DNA of 64,000 bases, taken from assembly GCF_030813115.1 (NCBI RefSeq), contig NZ_JAUSTY010000002.1, positions 186,001 to 250,000 of the forward strand, given 5' to 3'. The notes below the pieces were generated by a model that saw nothing but the letters and a program-made list of their open reading frames with translations, was not told the origin of the DNA and ran no database searches. Origin of the DNA: Bacillus horti (lineage in GTDB: Bacteria > Bacillota > Bacilli > Caldalkalibacillales > JCM-10596). The translations under genes and the position numbers were made by a program. Of the stretch, positions 57,801 to 63,923 are shown piece after piece. How positions within the stretch are numbered: position 1 is the stretch's first letter; every line of letters begins with the position of its first letter.

Positions 57801-59466
57801 AGCGCCCACTTTATCTCATAATGAGGCAGAACAGGTTGTTCTACAAAAAATGCGCGAGGTACTTGATAACGAAAGTTTCGGGATGGCAGATCACTTCTTT
57901 AGGTATGGCGGACATTCTATTAGAGCCATAGCTCTAGTTCAGTCATTATCAAAGCTAGGAGTTAACCTTAAGGTGAACGAGATTTTCCAATACCCTACAG
58001 CAGAAGAGATTGCTAAACTCCCTAAGGTACGAGAGTTCTTTAATAAGAGCGAGAAGAATGGATGGAGTATGGCGGATTCAGAGCCAATTAATATAAACTC
58101 AATTCATTTAAATGAGCAACAAATGAATAGCCTAGCAGAGCATGTATATCATGGGAATTCCTTCATTTCTAAGACAATGATATACGCTGATAAGGTCGGA
58201 GTTTTTCCTTTCTCCCCAGTTCAGAAAGCTCACACTTTGCAAGGGTCACATATAAGTGGCTTCACCACAGAGCTTGAAGGGCCGCTAAATGAGCAGATGA
58301 TTAAAAGAATACTGATGAACATTGTTCAAAAAAACCAACTGCTTCATTGTGTGGCTCAAATGGAAGGTGAGCCAGTTTGGCAGGAATGTGATGTATCTGG
58401 AGTGTCTGCATTAATTGAAAAAAATATTCCCTATATCGACCTGAGGGAATACACAGAGCAAACACAGCTCGGCTTGTTAGACAAACTTTTTATGAGTATT
58501 CTAGCCACACCTTACGAGTTTGGAGGATTGCCTTGGCGAATAACATGCTTACGGATGAATCAAGAGCTCCACCTACTTATTTGGGGCTTTGATCATATGG
58601 CATTTGATGGGATGAGTGGAGAGGTTTTGCGTCATCAGATTGAAAAAGAAGCTCAACTGTTCCTTATGCCTGACAGTGCTCTCAAGTCTGCTCCCGCTAA
58701 AGTCGTGGAGGAGTCTCCGCAAAATTATCAGGACTATGTTACTTTGCTTACTCAAGGACCGAGTAACATGACAGAAGAAGAAATAATTGAACAATTCACG
58801 TTAATTAAGTGGAGTGAAAGTAATTCAATTTTCATGGATAGGCTTAGAAGGCTAAGCGATGGTGGTCAAAAAGTAATAGATATTCGTCTACCTTTGCATG
58901 ACTCAGAGAAAGTGGATCCTTGGATGAAAGCCTTTGAATTTACAATAGAGCTTTTTCATCAATATACCAAGCTGAATGACATTCCGATAGCGATTGTAGA
59001 TTACGGCAGAAGCTACAATAACACGGATTTTTATAACAGTGTTGGAGAGTTTCTTGATATCATCCCTTTTGTAGCTGAGGTAACTGATTCAAAATCACAT
59101 ATTGTGGAGTCCTTAAAAGAATGTCGACAACAGTCCATTAATTTTCTTTCTTTGTTATATGAGCCAAGCTTGTCCAAGAAATATGCTAATGTCGTCGATT
59201 TATTAGCTCCAGCCTATAAAAATAAAGAGAAGGATCTAATCTTATTTAACTTCCAAGGTTATGTTGAGCAATCAGATAAAATGGCATTTAGGTTACCAGC
59301 AGAGCAATCCCTTGAGAATAGTTTGGCTCAGGTTCTCGTTACTGTGGATGTAGATGTTGAGTATATAAATATAAAGGTTGAGAGCTTAATGGGATTCGAT
59401 CAAACATCCATTCGAACGATTATCCCAGCCCAAGAAAAAGTAGAGAAGGTTGGCACCCATGAGTAG
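42808..59466 (+). CDS. Hybrid NRPS-PKS megasynthase, 16 domains
   Basis: A 5552-aa assembly-line enzyme. Domains: C1 (HHIISDG 134-140); A1 (about 458-960, YTSGSTGKPKG 603-613); PCP (Ser1007); KS1 (Cys1236, His1372, His1410); AT1 (Ser1682 in GHSIGE, HAFH 1778-1781, malonyl type); ACP (Ser2010); C2 (HHIIADG 2205-2211); A2 (about 2530-3020); PCP (Ser3070); KS2 (Cys3300, His3436, His3474); an AT remnant with GQNIG at 3749-3753; ACP (Ser3990); C3 (HHIISDQ 4171-4177); A3 (about 4480-4960); PCP (Ser5037); terminal C-like domain (about 5130-5550, DHMAFDG 5262-5268). By-eye A-domain pocket codes: A3 DGFFLGVVF, close to isoleucine; A2 about DIFLLGMVW, glycine-like; A1 DVTNFGVIW, unassigned. No KR, DH, E (clear), MT or TE domain is seen. 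The start is GTG with AGAAGGGGG upstream. The next gene starts 136 bp later. Confidence 0.95.
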   Translation: MSSKTFELAENQKGIYFDCQVDNPLDYNISATIRLQNVDEKHLENALKLVVWEQEALRTKIDIQHDFPVFSTLDEIDFMWVKQDLSQALNQHEELSAIIREEIGTAFDLSSAPLFRARLIKLNEAEHLFVVCIHHIISDGMSLEIFRHSLLDYYDRLIHKKKIVLKQNTGFSDFIKQENSKLTEGKFDKQKEYWSTKLQGAEPVSIQHDYSIKQFENGVGREKRFEVPQALVDRASQLAREHEVTDFMFYLAIFGVFLNRYTQREDISFATSLSYRPDMDFEETIGYFVSMLPMRFDVQSDQFFPSVLKQVSQELIQAYKNIGYPNNLILRDQQLATTPGTPSIFDLSFIYDAYEEVGADVLQSEIVEQDHVTFPGNLMVIWNKTEQRSQLKIQYKPEMFSDQSIELLGCRFLKIIEALTLQVESKVGEIDLLLENEETRIFRDFNRVSPQPYKPQSIIDIFNTKVQLHPTRVALIYNGRSETYASVQAKANQLARKIIERVNGEQRAIGVQLQRSPDLVITLLAILKAGCAYVPIDPAYPRARKEYIFHDASIPLLITSQQLPHEHNWEVDLLFVDDSDTYTGPVISPLEELDPTSLAYIIYTSGSTGKPKGVMIENHSVVNTLLDLEGRFPLGKEDIFLLKTPFTFDVSATELFGWFVGEGSLLILEHGEEKNPQFILEEINTYNVTHINFVPTMFRLFLELFEVEANISKMSSLKWVFLGGEAVTPDLLQKFNALHTDIRLENVYGPTESTIWVSHSSLKNDSENQQNISIGQPLHGMRWYVIGKNKELQPIGIPGELCLSGPGLARGYLNQEELTKEKFISNPFFDKESDSEYYRLMYRTGDLARWTSNGTIEFLGRIDFQVKIRGARLEIGEIESVLAEYRGIVQAVVVVKEGQGRAKELCAYYLADEEIEIAKLKEHVSQVLPAYMIPSFFVHKEVFPLNSSDKVDRNALTADTEYLQTDSASYVAPQTELEHNIVKVWGEVLAISKIGVDDHFFEIGGNSVNLIQVHNRLRKALKQDFSITLLVQSPTVRQLAEHFFREKDNTILNRESHFERDKRIVRQDIAIVGLAINVPGAQSTNEFWNNLKLGKESIHFYSDDELAQLGVDQNLLKSPNYVKAKGKVDGIEYFDPHFFDYTPGEVHMMSPQLRLLYQGTWQALEDAGYYPNSKTKIGLFLGGSDDFEWYRKVLFSEGNFSDKYQAFTLSTNHFLATRVAHKLDIKGPVYSALTGCSTTLVTPHLATQSLILGECDLAVAGGITVELPNEGGYFYEEGMMFSPDGHCRPFDANARGTVFSNGMGLVVLKRLDEAIADGDQIYAVIKGSAINNDGKQKAGFVAPSVEGQAEAIHEAYRVAGIDPETVSYVEAHGTGTLIGDPIEVESLTKAFGSDKKQFCMLGSVKGNVGHTDTAAGVVGLAKVALSLKNKYIPGTVNYKEQNPKINFKNTPFMVQENGMEWEKEGALRAGINSFGVGGTNAHMVLEEPPMESGSSPSDKLVILPFSAKSPTALKATSVKVVNYLLKDQQTHVSDAAWTLQVGRKPFSYRRAMVIQDDFRNDPEKALELLNAATVHEMMSTNKKIYFMFPGQGSQYQGMGRELYFNAHDSAVSRLFKKYIDSVYDLLKAEERNQFLGIIYGVENPQQINQTEFSQFALFATSYALAKTMLEIGIKPAGMLGHSIGEVAAATVAGVFELKDAVEIVRLRGQVMQKQEPGVMLAVMTSAKEVEQELPSDVWLSLENTSSSCVVGGNEQAISQFEAKLQKLGWKFIRVKTSHAFHTPMMEKAAQEFKDKLRTYKMNEPQIPILSNATGKWVQEKEMTKPEYWSQHILQTVKFADNLSVILSNNQDLFIEVGAGRTLSTFARQHDAKASRHHFVHLIRHPQEVASDVEFLNEKVAELWSVGVDIAWDVLKGEKKRKRISLPTYEFDKMFFPVDVGYQNQLVAQKEVAVSSLEAIEYRAPLSIQVAGDEEGFKTKLEGAIIEAYKALFGFETVTVDQDFFALGGDSLKAVSLSSTLKNVVGTKVDITDLFKYPTPSALAAFLSESSIGNVLEAERDEEKRGSKGIKPAEEREYYPLSAAQKRMYALYLLDRNNLAYNLPSATIIHGQLDRVKIEHTFEKLIQRHEGLRTSFGIKENEPAQFIHSTTNVPIRYTENKVSHSKELNQIINDFVKPFDLEKAPLFRIEMVQLESEKKLLLLDFHHIIADGSSVEIITRDFNQLYSGDIRPLNLQYKDFAVWQNERLSSDGMSRQRDFWLQQLEGELPALELPTDYARPPVKDFKGARAYFDLDQTLTSELQHLAQASGTTLYMLLLSAWYVLLARYASQEDIVVGTPVAGRTQEEIEDTVGMFVNMLAMRNFPQPDKSFHDFLNEVKENTLRAFDHQDYQFDELVEQLDLKRELNRNALFDVCFDFQNMEFHDLELEDIRFTPYKIQTQTAAYDLILTCQENKKDQQIEGFLEYSTGLFKQETVERMVEHFRMVLWGITVDNHMLLGDLNVITPWEKDLINKELNQTSLSFNDTLLIQDLFEQNVAKHPDKTALIVASGKALTYEELNIKANEIAWELIHVGMEKEAVVGVMCRRDEYLFISLLGVLKAGLAYVPIDPTLPKERIAYMLSECNVSTLICHQEDSKNVEFSGHIINYNLLNRITGNRLTENPPNHNSTNSLACVIFTSGSTGKPKGVMIEQRSLVNFIHDIENRGIFTEDSDRVLCVTTLSFDIFAFESIVPMCTGHSVYLANEEEQLDPALVTQKITEHKLTHILSTVSRIKVFVENPEFDKALKQLKCVLSGGENYPLQLLKDIQSKSQAKVYNMYGPTETTVWSTTKDLTDSDKINIGRPIANTEAYIINTAGKLQPIGVYGELCLAGLGLARAYLNNSHETMQKFVQLSAIPDKVLYRTGDRARILDSGEIELVGRLDSQVKIRGYRIELNEIEQLALKHEHIRQAVVKTYDVPQRDKQLVLFYSLKRVGLEKDNDPWLKDWLKQTLPHYMVPSHFIQLDELPVLPNGKINKQALSLPQEMRSVDKMEIIPPSSKLEKAILAIWKEVLNTESISVRDNFFDVGGHSLGLIHVNNKVNELLGQSIPLMQFFEHPTIESLVKSLALSKTKIDEHLFRVDGPPNRLALDDIAVIGMSCHFPGANDINSFWDNILSGEESITTFSEEELLQSGIDREALDHPNYVKAKGFLEGIEYFDADFFDYPSQESNMMDPQIRIMHQCVWEVLENAGYDSSAYAGRIGLFAGSGSNIPWMTKFLGKQKDLLQAFEAMTLNEKDFLTTRISYKLNLKGPSFNVQTACSTSLVAIHQAIQSLISGEADMAIAGGVSISYPRKEGYLWHEGMIFSKDGHCKPFAEDSSGTISGNGCGLVLLKPLAAAERDGDHIYGVIKGSAINNDGIDKIGYTAPSIAGQADVIEAALNKAGLSAEDICYLEAHGTGTKLGDPIEIEALKQAWKTDKKGYCALGSVKANIGHLDAAAGVAGFIKTILALYHRTIPGQINFQKPNPRIDFDNSPFYINTRPVNLTHSSEVLRAGISSFGIGGTNVHVIVEQPPAMKAKRYREEEHIKEPQVLLFSARSESALEQTSEKLLSYLKAKPSLNLADVAWTLQMGRKSFEYRKALVVKGKLSGLSNQIVQDFIQISEKKVSDIRKRIVFMFPGEEYFSLDMGRQLYLSADRSSLAGIYRDCMNHALSFMQQNERENVMKTIRDKHSDLHSDTKTSQLTQLVTGYALAQTLIELGVHADGVMGQNIGLITALAVAGSLDMREAVALIRRSGIEDYQDHLARVQLRIPKTPLLLATAGGIGKKDQQAQRNVSERLAPNSILSLDEVLESPSFFIEVGSGGWQFSFINQHIKAELDAERHGYVHLLSDQQIEDYEIMYFLQVMGQLWSEGVSVQWDRLHQNKDRKRLPLPSYVFDKTYHEHDINLTSIIDQEYTSKTREQTLVIREDNNEVPREDITTRLSSIWEEILGHAEIAAEDDFFTLGGHSLKAVTLASELQKEFSVDMPLSEIFNHSVFNQMENWLISREVKHEFQQIQPVVKQSYYKVSSAQKRMFAVNELIEGAVPYNLASIYIVEGAFDIARFSNVIAELVHRHAAFRTRFSMVDGEVVQIIEDEVDSVVQDGRTTEARIEDEIKEFIRPFELTKAPLLRVKVLQVTEMKHLLMIDMHHIISDQSSIAILLQEIKALYAGNRLDPLKIQYTDFAAWQNELLKSKAIEKQFDYWKQELSGEFPKLNLLTDHSRPLIQSFKGDHVSFEFGQALSLQVDEISKSLKLTPYMVLLATLNVVLWKYSGQQDLIVGTGIAGRRHPDVDAVVGMFVNTLAIRTQINESASVEEFLMYLKDKLANVYENQDCQYEQLIEELGIEKELGRNPLFDIMFNYITMGTEELSLEGITFKPLEFTELETKFDITLTIQQKGNGYFADIEYSTALFKRETIQAFGEKLLWVASQITDNYKQTLSEISIVTAEERNWLSKLNQTTTDYPRDKTIVQLFEEKVESHGEYTAIIWGQDHISYAELNSRANRVADLLNRKFVNPKDRIALMFDRGPLQVISILGILKAGCVYVPIDPDYPEQRIQFILENSSATLLLTDSGYEAKLEQGTPYLLLDSELEQGEEAKISFGETQAESSADDLAYIIYTSGSTGEPKGTLISNRNVTRVVKNTNYIDITPKDRLLQFSNYAFDGSVFDIFGALLNGAALVMISKEELLEISELTNIIKKQEITVFFITTAMFNMVVDWDVSCLQHTRKILFGGEAASIPHVKKAFAYLGPDRLINVYGPTETTVFATYYPINEAPEDASYLPIGFPIANTTAYILDGHGHPVPPNVPGELYIGGDGVSEGYVNKAELTKQKFIQNPFDPSERVYCTGDIVWRLPTGEIGFIGRRDFQVKIRGFRVELGEIEKQFKSIEGVKDVIVVPQKDKQGNMYLAAYYSTTMQSNGLVNQMKPEQIGEALSDKLPNYMIPAKMMRMDNLPLNSNGKIDRKHLPDLNDNAEAVAPTLSHNEAEQVVLQKMREVLDNESFGMADHFFRYGGHSIRAIALVQSLSKLGVNLKVNEIFQYPTAEEIAKLPKVREFFNKSEKNGWSMADSEPININSIHLNEQQMNSLAEHVYHGNSFISKTMIYADKVGVFPFSPVQKAHTLQGSHISGFTTELEGPLNEQMIKRILMNIVQKNQLLHCVAQMEGEPVWQECDVSGVSALIEKNIPYIDLREYTEQTQLGLLDKLFMSILATPYEFGGLPWRITCLRMNQELHLLIWGFDHMAFDGMSGEVLRHQIEKEAQLFLMPDSALKSAPAKVVEESPQNYQDYVTLLTQGPSNMTEEEIIEQFTLIKWSESNSIFMDRLRRLSDGGQKVIDIRLPLHDSEKVDPWMKAFEFTIELFHQYTKLNDIPIAIVDYGRSYNNTDFYNSVGEFLDIIPFVAEVTDSKSHIVESLKECRQQSINFLSLLYEPSLSKKYANVVDLLAPAYKNKEKDLILFNFQGYVEQSDKMAFRLPAEQSLENSLAQVLVTVDVDVEYINIKVESLMGFDQTSIRTIIPAQEKVEKVGTHE

Positions 59467-59602
59467 CTAGTAGATTTATAGTATAGATGTTCACGATGCT
59501 TAAAAGTAAGTCTTTATCCATCCTGACTGACATTCAGTAAAAAATAGGATTTAAACAGTTAGGGTGGATATGTTTAGCCATTAAGAGAGAAGGAGGGAGA
59601 GC

Positions 59603-62600
59603 ATGACAGTATCAGTGAAAGCCATTCAACACGGCCGACCGATTACCCTACCAAACGAGTACAGCTCTTTAGCTGAAATGATCATGTATATAGCTGAAAA
59701 ACACCCTCATAAAGGAATGACATACATTGATGGCTCCGGTAATGAATCGTTTGAATCCTATCCTGAGTTGGTTGAAGAAGCAAGAAAATATCTGAAAGAG
59801 CTTAATCAATTAGGAGTGAATGCTGGAGACATAGCCATTCTAATTATTGATCAACCAAAGGAGTTTTATCGCGCTTTCTGGGCCTGTATTTTAGGAGGAA
59901 TCATTGCCGCCCCTATCAGTCAGCCCACCTCATGGGAGGTGAATTCCCCTGGTCTACTTAAATTCACAAAGGTGTGGGAGCTGCTGGAGCAGCCTGTCAT
60001 TATCATTGAAGAACAATTTCGTGATCGCTATAAGCAACTACAGGGAGATGCTCTATTTCGAGAGTTAAATTTTATTTCCACAGAAGATTTAAAGCAGGAA
60101 GAGATGGCAGATATTTATTTCACAAAACCAGATGACCTTGTCTTTTTGCAGTTTTCGTCTGGTAGTACTGGTATTCCGAAGGGTGTAAAGCTGACCAATA
60201 AAAACATTATTCTTAATAATCTTTCTTGTGCTATAGGTATGGAAATAAAGGAAGAGGATTATGCGTTTACTTGGTTACCCCACACTCATGATATGGGACT
60301 ATTTGGTCAGCATTTAAGCCCTATTATAATGGGGAGTAGTATCGTTGTATTTTCTCCATATACTTTTGTCAGGTCTCCGTACTTATTCCTAAAAAAGATT
60401 TCAGAATATAGAGGAACCTGGTTTTGTTCAACAAACTTTGGCTATGATTGGATGGTTCGAAAGGTACCCGATGATAAATTATCTACCTTAGATTTATCCT
60501 CTTTAAGGTTTACTTTAAATGGGGCAGAGCCTATCTCTATCCATGTTCTACAAAGCTTTGTCGAGAAGTTTTCTAAGTGTGGATACAAGAAGACGATGAT
60601 GCTTCCAGCGTACGGGATGGCAGAAGCAACGGTTGGTGTAGCCCTTCCTAAGATCGGGAGCCTACCACGGGTTGAACACATCAGTCATTCAAAACTAGTG
60701 AATGAAAGAGTGGCTGTCTCAATTGGAAAAGAGGAGCAAGCGGACATTATTGAATATGCACATGAAGGGTATGCGATGAGCGGCGTCAGTATACGAATTG
60801 CTGATGATCAAGGGAACACTCTGGACGAACAGATGATTGGTGAAATTCAAATTCAGGGTCCTTCTGTAACTACAGGTTATTATAATCGTGATGAACTTAA
60901 TGAAGATTTGTTCATTGATGGATGGCTTCGCACTGGAGATTTAGGTTTTATGGTAGATGGTTCGTTGGTCGTTAGCGGAAGAATTAAGGATGTTATTTTT
61001 ATTCGAGGACAGAACTATTTTGCCCATGATTTGGAGGAAGTCCTTTATAACGAGGACTCTCTGCAAAGAGGGAATCTAGCGATTGCAGGTCTTTTTAACA
61101 GTAAGACACAGCAGGAGGAAATCCTAGTTTTTCTTAAACATAAGGGAGATCTCTCGAAGCTATACCCTTTAAGAAAAATGATTATCGACAAACTTCAGGA
61201 GAGCCTTGGAATACAAATCACCCATGTTATACCTATCCGAATGATTCCTAAAACAACGAGTGGTAAGCTTCAGAGATTTCTATTACGAAGTCACTATGAA
61301 AATGGTGAATATGATAGCTTGCTAGATGAGATAAACAAAGGTCTGGAGGAAAATAAAAAAGAGGTACTGACTACTCAGCACTCCAAGAATGATTTAGAAT
61401 CATTTTTACTTCAAAGCTGGTCAGAGCTACTAGATAGACCTTTAGAAAGTATTTCTATAGACGATGAATTCCTTGCTCTAGGTGGTAACTCCATAAAAGC
61501 GTATCAGCTCTTAGATAGAATAGATCACTATTTAGATAGGGAAGTTGGGACTGAGGCTTTGGTTTTATGTAAGTCTATTAGACAATTTACGGCCTATCTA
61601 GATGCGTTACCTGAGACTAGAGTAGCTTCAAAAGCAGCAACAAATAGAACTGCAAGTACAACAATAAATACAACAATAAATACAACTACAAAAACAGCCT
61701 CTGGAACGAAGCAGCTGGCAAAGGATATGAATGCAGTCGCGATTACAGGTCTTTCCGTTAGATTGCCACAAGCGAAAAATAAGCAAGAGTTTTGGGAGAA
61801 CCTCTGCTCAAAAAGGGATAGTATTTCAAAAATAAGTACCAAAAGAAAACAGCTGGCTGGGAAAAATGATTGGGATGAATGGATCGGAGAGCTTGAGGAT
61901 GTTGATCAATTTGATAATGATTTTTTTGATATCCCAATGGATGAAGCGGTATTTATGGATCCACAGCAGCGTCTTGTGCTGGAGATATCCTATGAGGCCT
62001 TAGAGGAAGCGGGGATGATACCAGGGCTAGAGGAAAAACGCAATATTGGAGTGTATGGTGGTATTAGCTCTAATACATACTATCAGCTGCTTTTAGAACG
62101 CCTAAAGAATGGTGATATAAATGACGTCCATCAACGTGCCATGGTTGGTAATATGCACAATATCATTTGTGCCCAAGTTTCTCATTTTTATAATTTCACA
62201 GGCCCGTCTTTAGCTATTGATACAGCTTGCTCATCCTATCTAGTTGCGTTACATCATGCGGTAAAGGCGATTAGACAAGGAGGTGTGGAGGGAGCTATTG
62301 TTGTCGGTACAAATATTATGGCTACACCTACTGTGCATGCTCTCTCACGTAGATCAGGAATCGTTTCTTCTACCAGACGTACAAAGGTGTTTGATGAAGA
62401 CGCTGATGGGTCGGTACTTGGTGAAGGAATTATAGTAGCGTATTTGGAGCCCCTTCACAAAGCAGTGCAAGAAAAGAAAAATATACTTGGTATCGTTCGT
62501 GGTACTGCTGTTAATAACGATGGATATTCATTGGGAATAATGGCTCCCAATCCGAAGGGGCAGCTCCAGGTACTGTCAGATGCTTATTCCGATGCTGGCT

Positions 62601-63907
62601 TTTCTCCAGATGAAATAAGCTATATTGAAGCTCACGGATCTGGAACAGCAATTGGAGATCCAATTGAGGTTAACGCTTTATCCAAGATTTTCTCAGAGTC
62701 AGCTAAGGCTAATAAACAGAGTATTGGAATTGGTTCTGTTAAAACAAATATTGGACATTTATTACCAGCGGCTGGAGGAGCAAGCCTAGCTAAGGTGCTA
62801 CTCTGCTTTAAGAATAAACGACTCGTACCAAGTCTGCATGCAGAAAAAATTAATCCTGCCCTAGAGCTTGAGAAGACACCGTTCTATATTGTTCAAGATG
62901 TTAAAAACTGGTCTGTAGATAAGGAAAACACTAGGAAAGCAGGAATCAGTTCATTTGGCTTAGGCGGAACAAATGTCCATGTAGTTTTGGAAGAATGGAA
63001 GGAGGAAGAACAGTGGGAGCAGGTTGATCACACTATTTCTCCAGATGGGCACCTGTTAACTCTATCAGCAAAGTCAGCAAAAGCTTTGGATAGATTGATT
63101 CAACAGACCGAAGAGATGATTATGGGTCTTTCAGCAACGGATATTCATCATTTGTGCTTTACCCGAAACCGTTATAGAAATCATATGGGATACCGGGCAG
63201 CATGTATCATTTCCAAAAATGAACATGGCTTAACAGTCAAGCCATTTAAAAAAGGTCAATTTTTAAAGAATCGGAAGGCCAAAATTAGCTTGATTATTGG
63301 TGACGTAAAAGGATATTTAAGGGAAAGTGAAGATATTCATTTAAGAGAAACAAGAACTGTCCTCAATCCCTTTTTTCAGCAGATGGTTGACATAGCTAAT
63401 GAGCAGCAAATTAGTAAATCTAGTGCCTTTTCTATGAATCATCTCTACTATTTCTCTTATTGGTACTCAGTATTAAAAACCCTTAAGCAATATGAAAATA
63501 ATAGGTTTGAGATTAAGGGAGTACAAACCGGGTGCATCCTTTCTGATTTACTTAACGGATCCATAGACGAAAGAGAGGCACTGAAGCTTTATTTTGGAGA
63601 TATAGATGAGATGGAAAAAGAGAGCAAGCTTGGAGATGACATAGATTCGAATAAGGCAGATATAGTCATTTATTTGTTTAGTCAGTCTAATTCAATTCTA
63701 AATGACGAAGAGCTTCAAGGAAAAAAGATTATAAGACCAGAGCTAGACGATAACCTGCCATTTGGTCTTAAATTACTTTCCATCATGAGCGAGTTATATG
63801 TGGCTGGAGCTGATTTTGACTGGAGCATGTTGTATCCGGATGGCTCAGGAAAGCTCATAGAACTACCGGGGTATCCGTTTGATCAAAAATCGTATTGGAT
63901 GATTTAG
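59603..63907 (+). CDS. FAAL-ACP-KS polyketide synthase with AT remnant
   Basis: A 1434-aa protein. Residues 1-590 are a fatty-acyl-AMP ligase-type adenylating domain (FSSGSTGIPKG from 184; TWLPHTHDMGLFG; YGMAEATVG; RTGDLGF), which loads an acyl chain on the carrier protein. The carrier follows (GGNS, Ser630), then a Thr/Asn-rich linker (about 673-702). KS3 (about 710-1130) keeps Cys876 in DTACSS, His1011 in EAHGSGT and His1052 in NIGHL. The C-terminal 300 residues align with an AT, but the GHSxG site reads GCILS (1310-1314). The post-AT linker ends in LPGYPFDQKSYW. AAGGAGGGAG precedes the ATG. A carrier-protein gene follows 16 bp later. Confidence 0.93.
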   Translation: MTVSVKAIQHGRPITLPNEYSSLAEMIMYIAEKHPHKGMTYIDGSGNESFESYPELVEEARKYLKELNQLGVNAGDIAILIIDQPKEFYRAFWACILGGIIAAPISQPTSWEVNSPGLLKFTKVWELLEQPVIIIEEQFRDRYKQLQGDALFRELNFISTEDLKQEEMADIYFTKPDDLVFLQFSSGSTGIPKGVKLTNKNIILNNLSCAIGMEIKEEDYAFTWLPHTHDMGLFGQHLSPIIMGSSIVVFSPYTFVRSPYLFLKKISEYRGTWFCSTNFGYDWMVRKVPDDKLSTLDLSSLRFTLNGAEPISIHVLQSFVEKFSKCGYKKTMMLPAYGMAEATVGVALPKIGSLPRVEHISHSKLVNERVAVSIGKEEQADIIEYAHEGYAMSGVSIRIADDQGNTLDEQMIGEIQIQGPSVTTGYYNRDELNEDLFIDGWLRTGDLGFMVDGSLVVSGRIKDVIFIRGQNYFAHDLEEVLYNEDSLQRGNLAIAGLFNSKTQQEEILVFLKHKGDLSKLYPLRKMIIDKLQESLGIQITHVIPIRMIPKTTSGKLQRFLLRSHYENGEYDSLLDEINKGLEENKKEVLTTQHSKNDLESFLLQSWSELLDRPLESISIDDEFLALGGNSIKAYQLLDRIDHYLDREVGTEALVLCKSIRQFTAYLDALPETRVASKAATNRTASTTINTTINTTTKTASGTKQLAKDMNAVAITGLSVRLPQAKNKQEFWENLCSKRDSISKISTKRKQLAGKNDWDEWIGELEDVDQFDNDFFDIPMDEAVFMDPQQRLVLEISYEALEEAGMIPGLEEKRNIGVYGGISSNTYYQLLLERLKNGDINDVHQRAMVGNMHNIICAQVSHFYNFTGPSLAIDTACSSYLVALHHAVKAIRQGGVEGAIVVGTNIMATPTVHALSRRSGIVSSTRRTKVFDEDADGSVLGEGIIVAYLEPLHKAVQEKKNILGIVRGTAVNNDGYSLGIMAPNPKGQLQVLSDAYSDAGFSPDEISYIEAHGSGTAIGDPIEVNALSKIFSESAKANKQSIGIGSVKTNIGHLLPAAGGASLAKVLLCFKNKRLVPSLHAEKINPALELEKTPFYIVQDVKNWSVDKENTRKAGISSFGLGGTNVHVVLEEWKEEEQWEQVDHTISPDGHLLTLSAKSAKALDRLIQQTEEMIMGLSATDIHHLCFTRNRYRNHMGYRAACIISKNEHGLTVKPFKKGQFLKNRKAKISLIIGDVKGYLRESEDIHLRETRTVLNPFFQQMVDIANEQQISKSSAFSMNHLYYFSYWYSVLKTLKQYENNRFEIKGVQTGCILSDLLNGSIDEREALKLYFGDIDEMEKESKLGDDIDSNKADIVIYLFSQSNSILNDEELQGKKIIRPELDDNLPFGLKLLSIMSELYVAGADFDWSMLYPDGSGKLIELPGYPFDQKSYWMI

Positions 63908-63923
63908 AAGGGAGAGGTGAATC

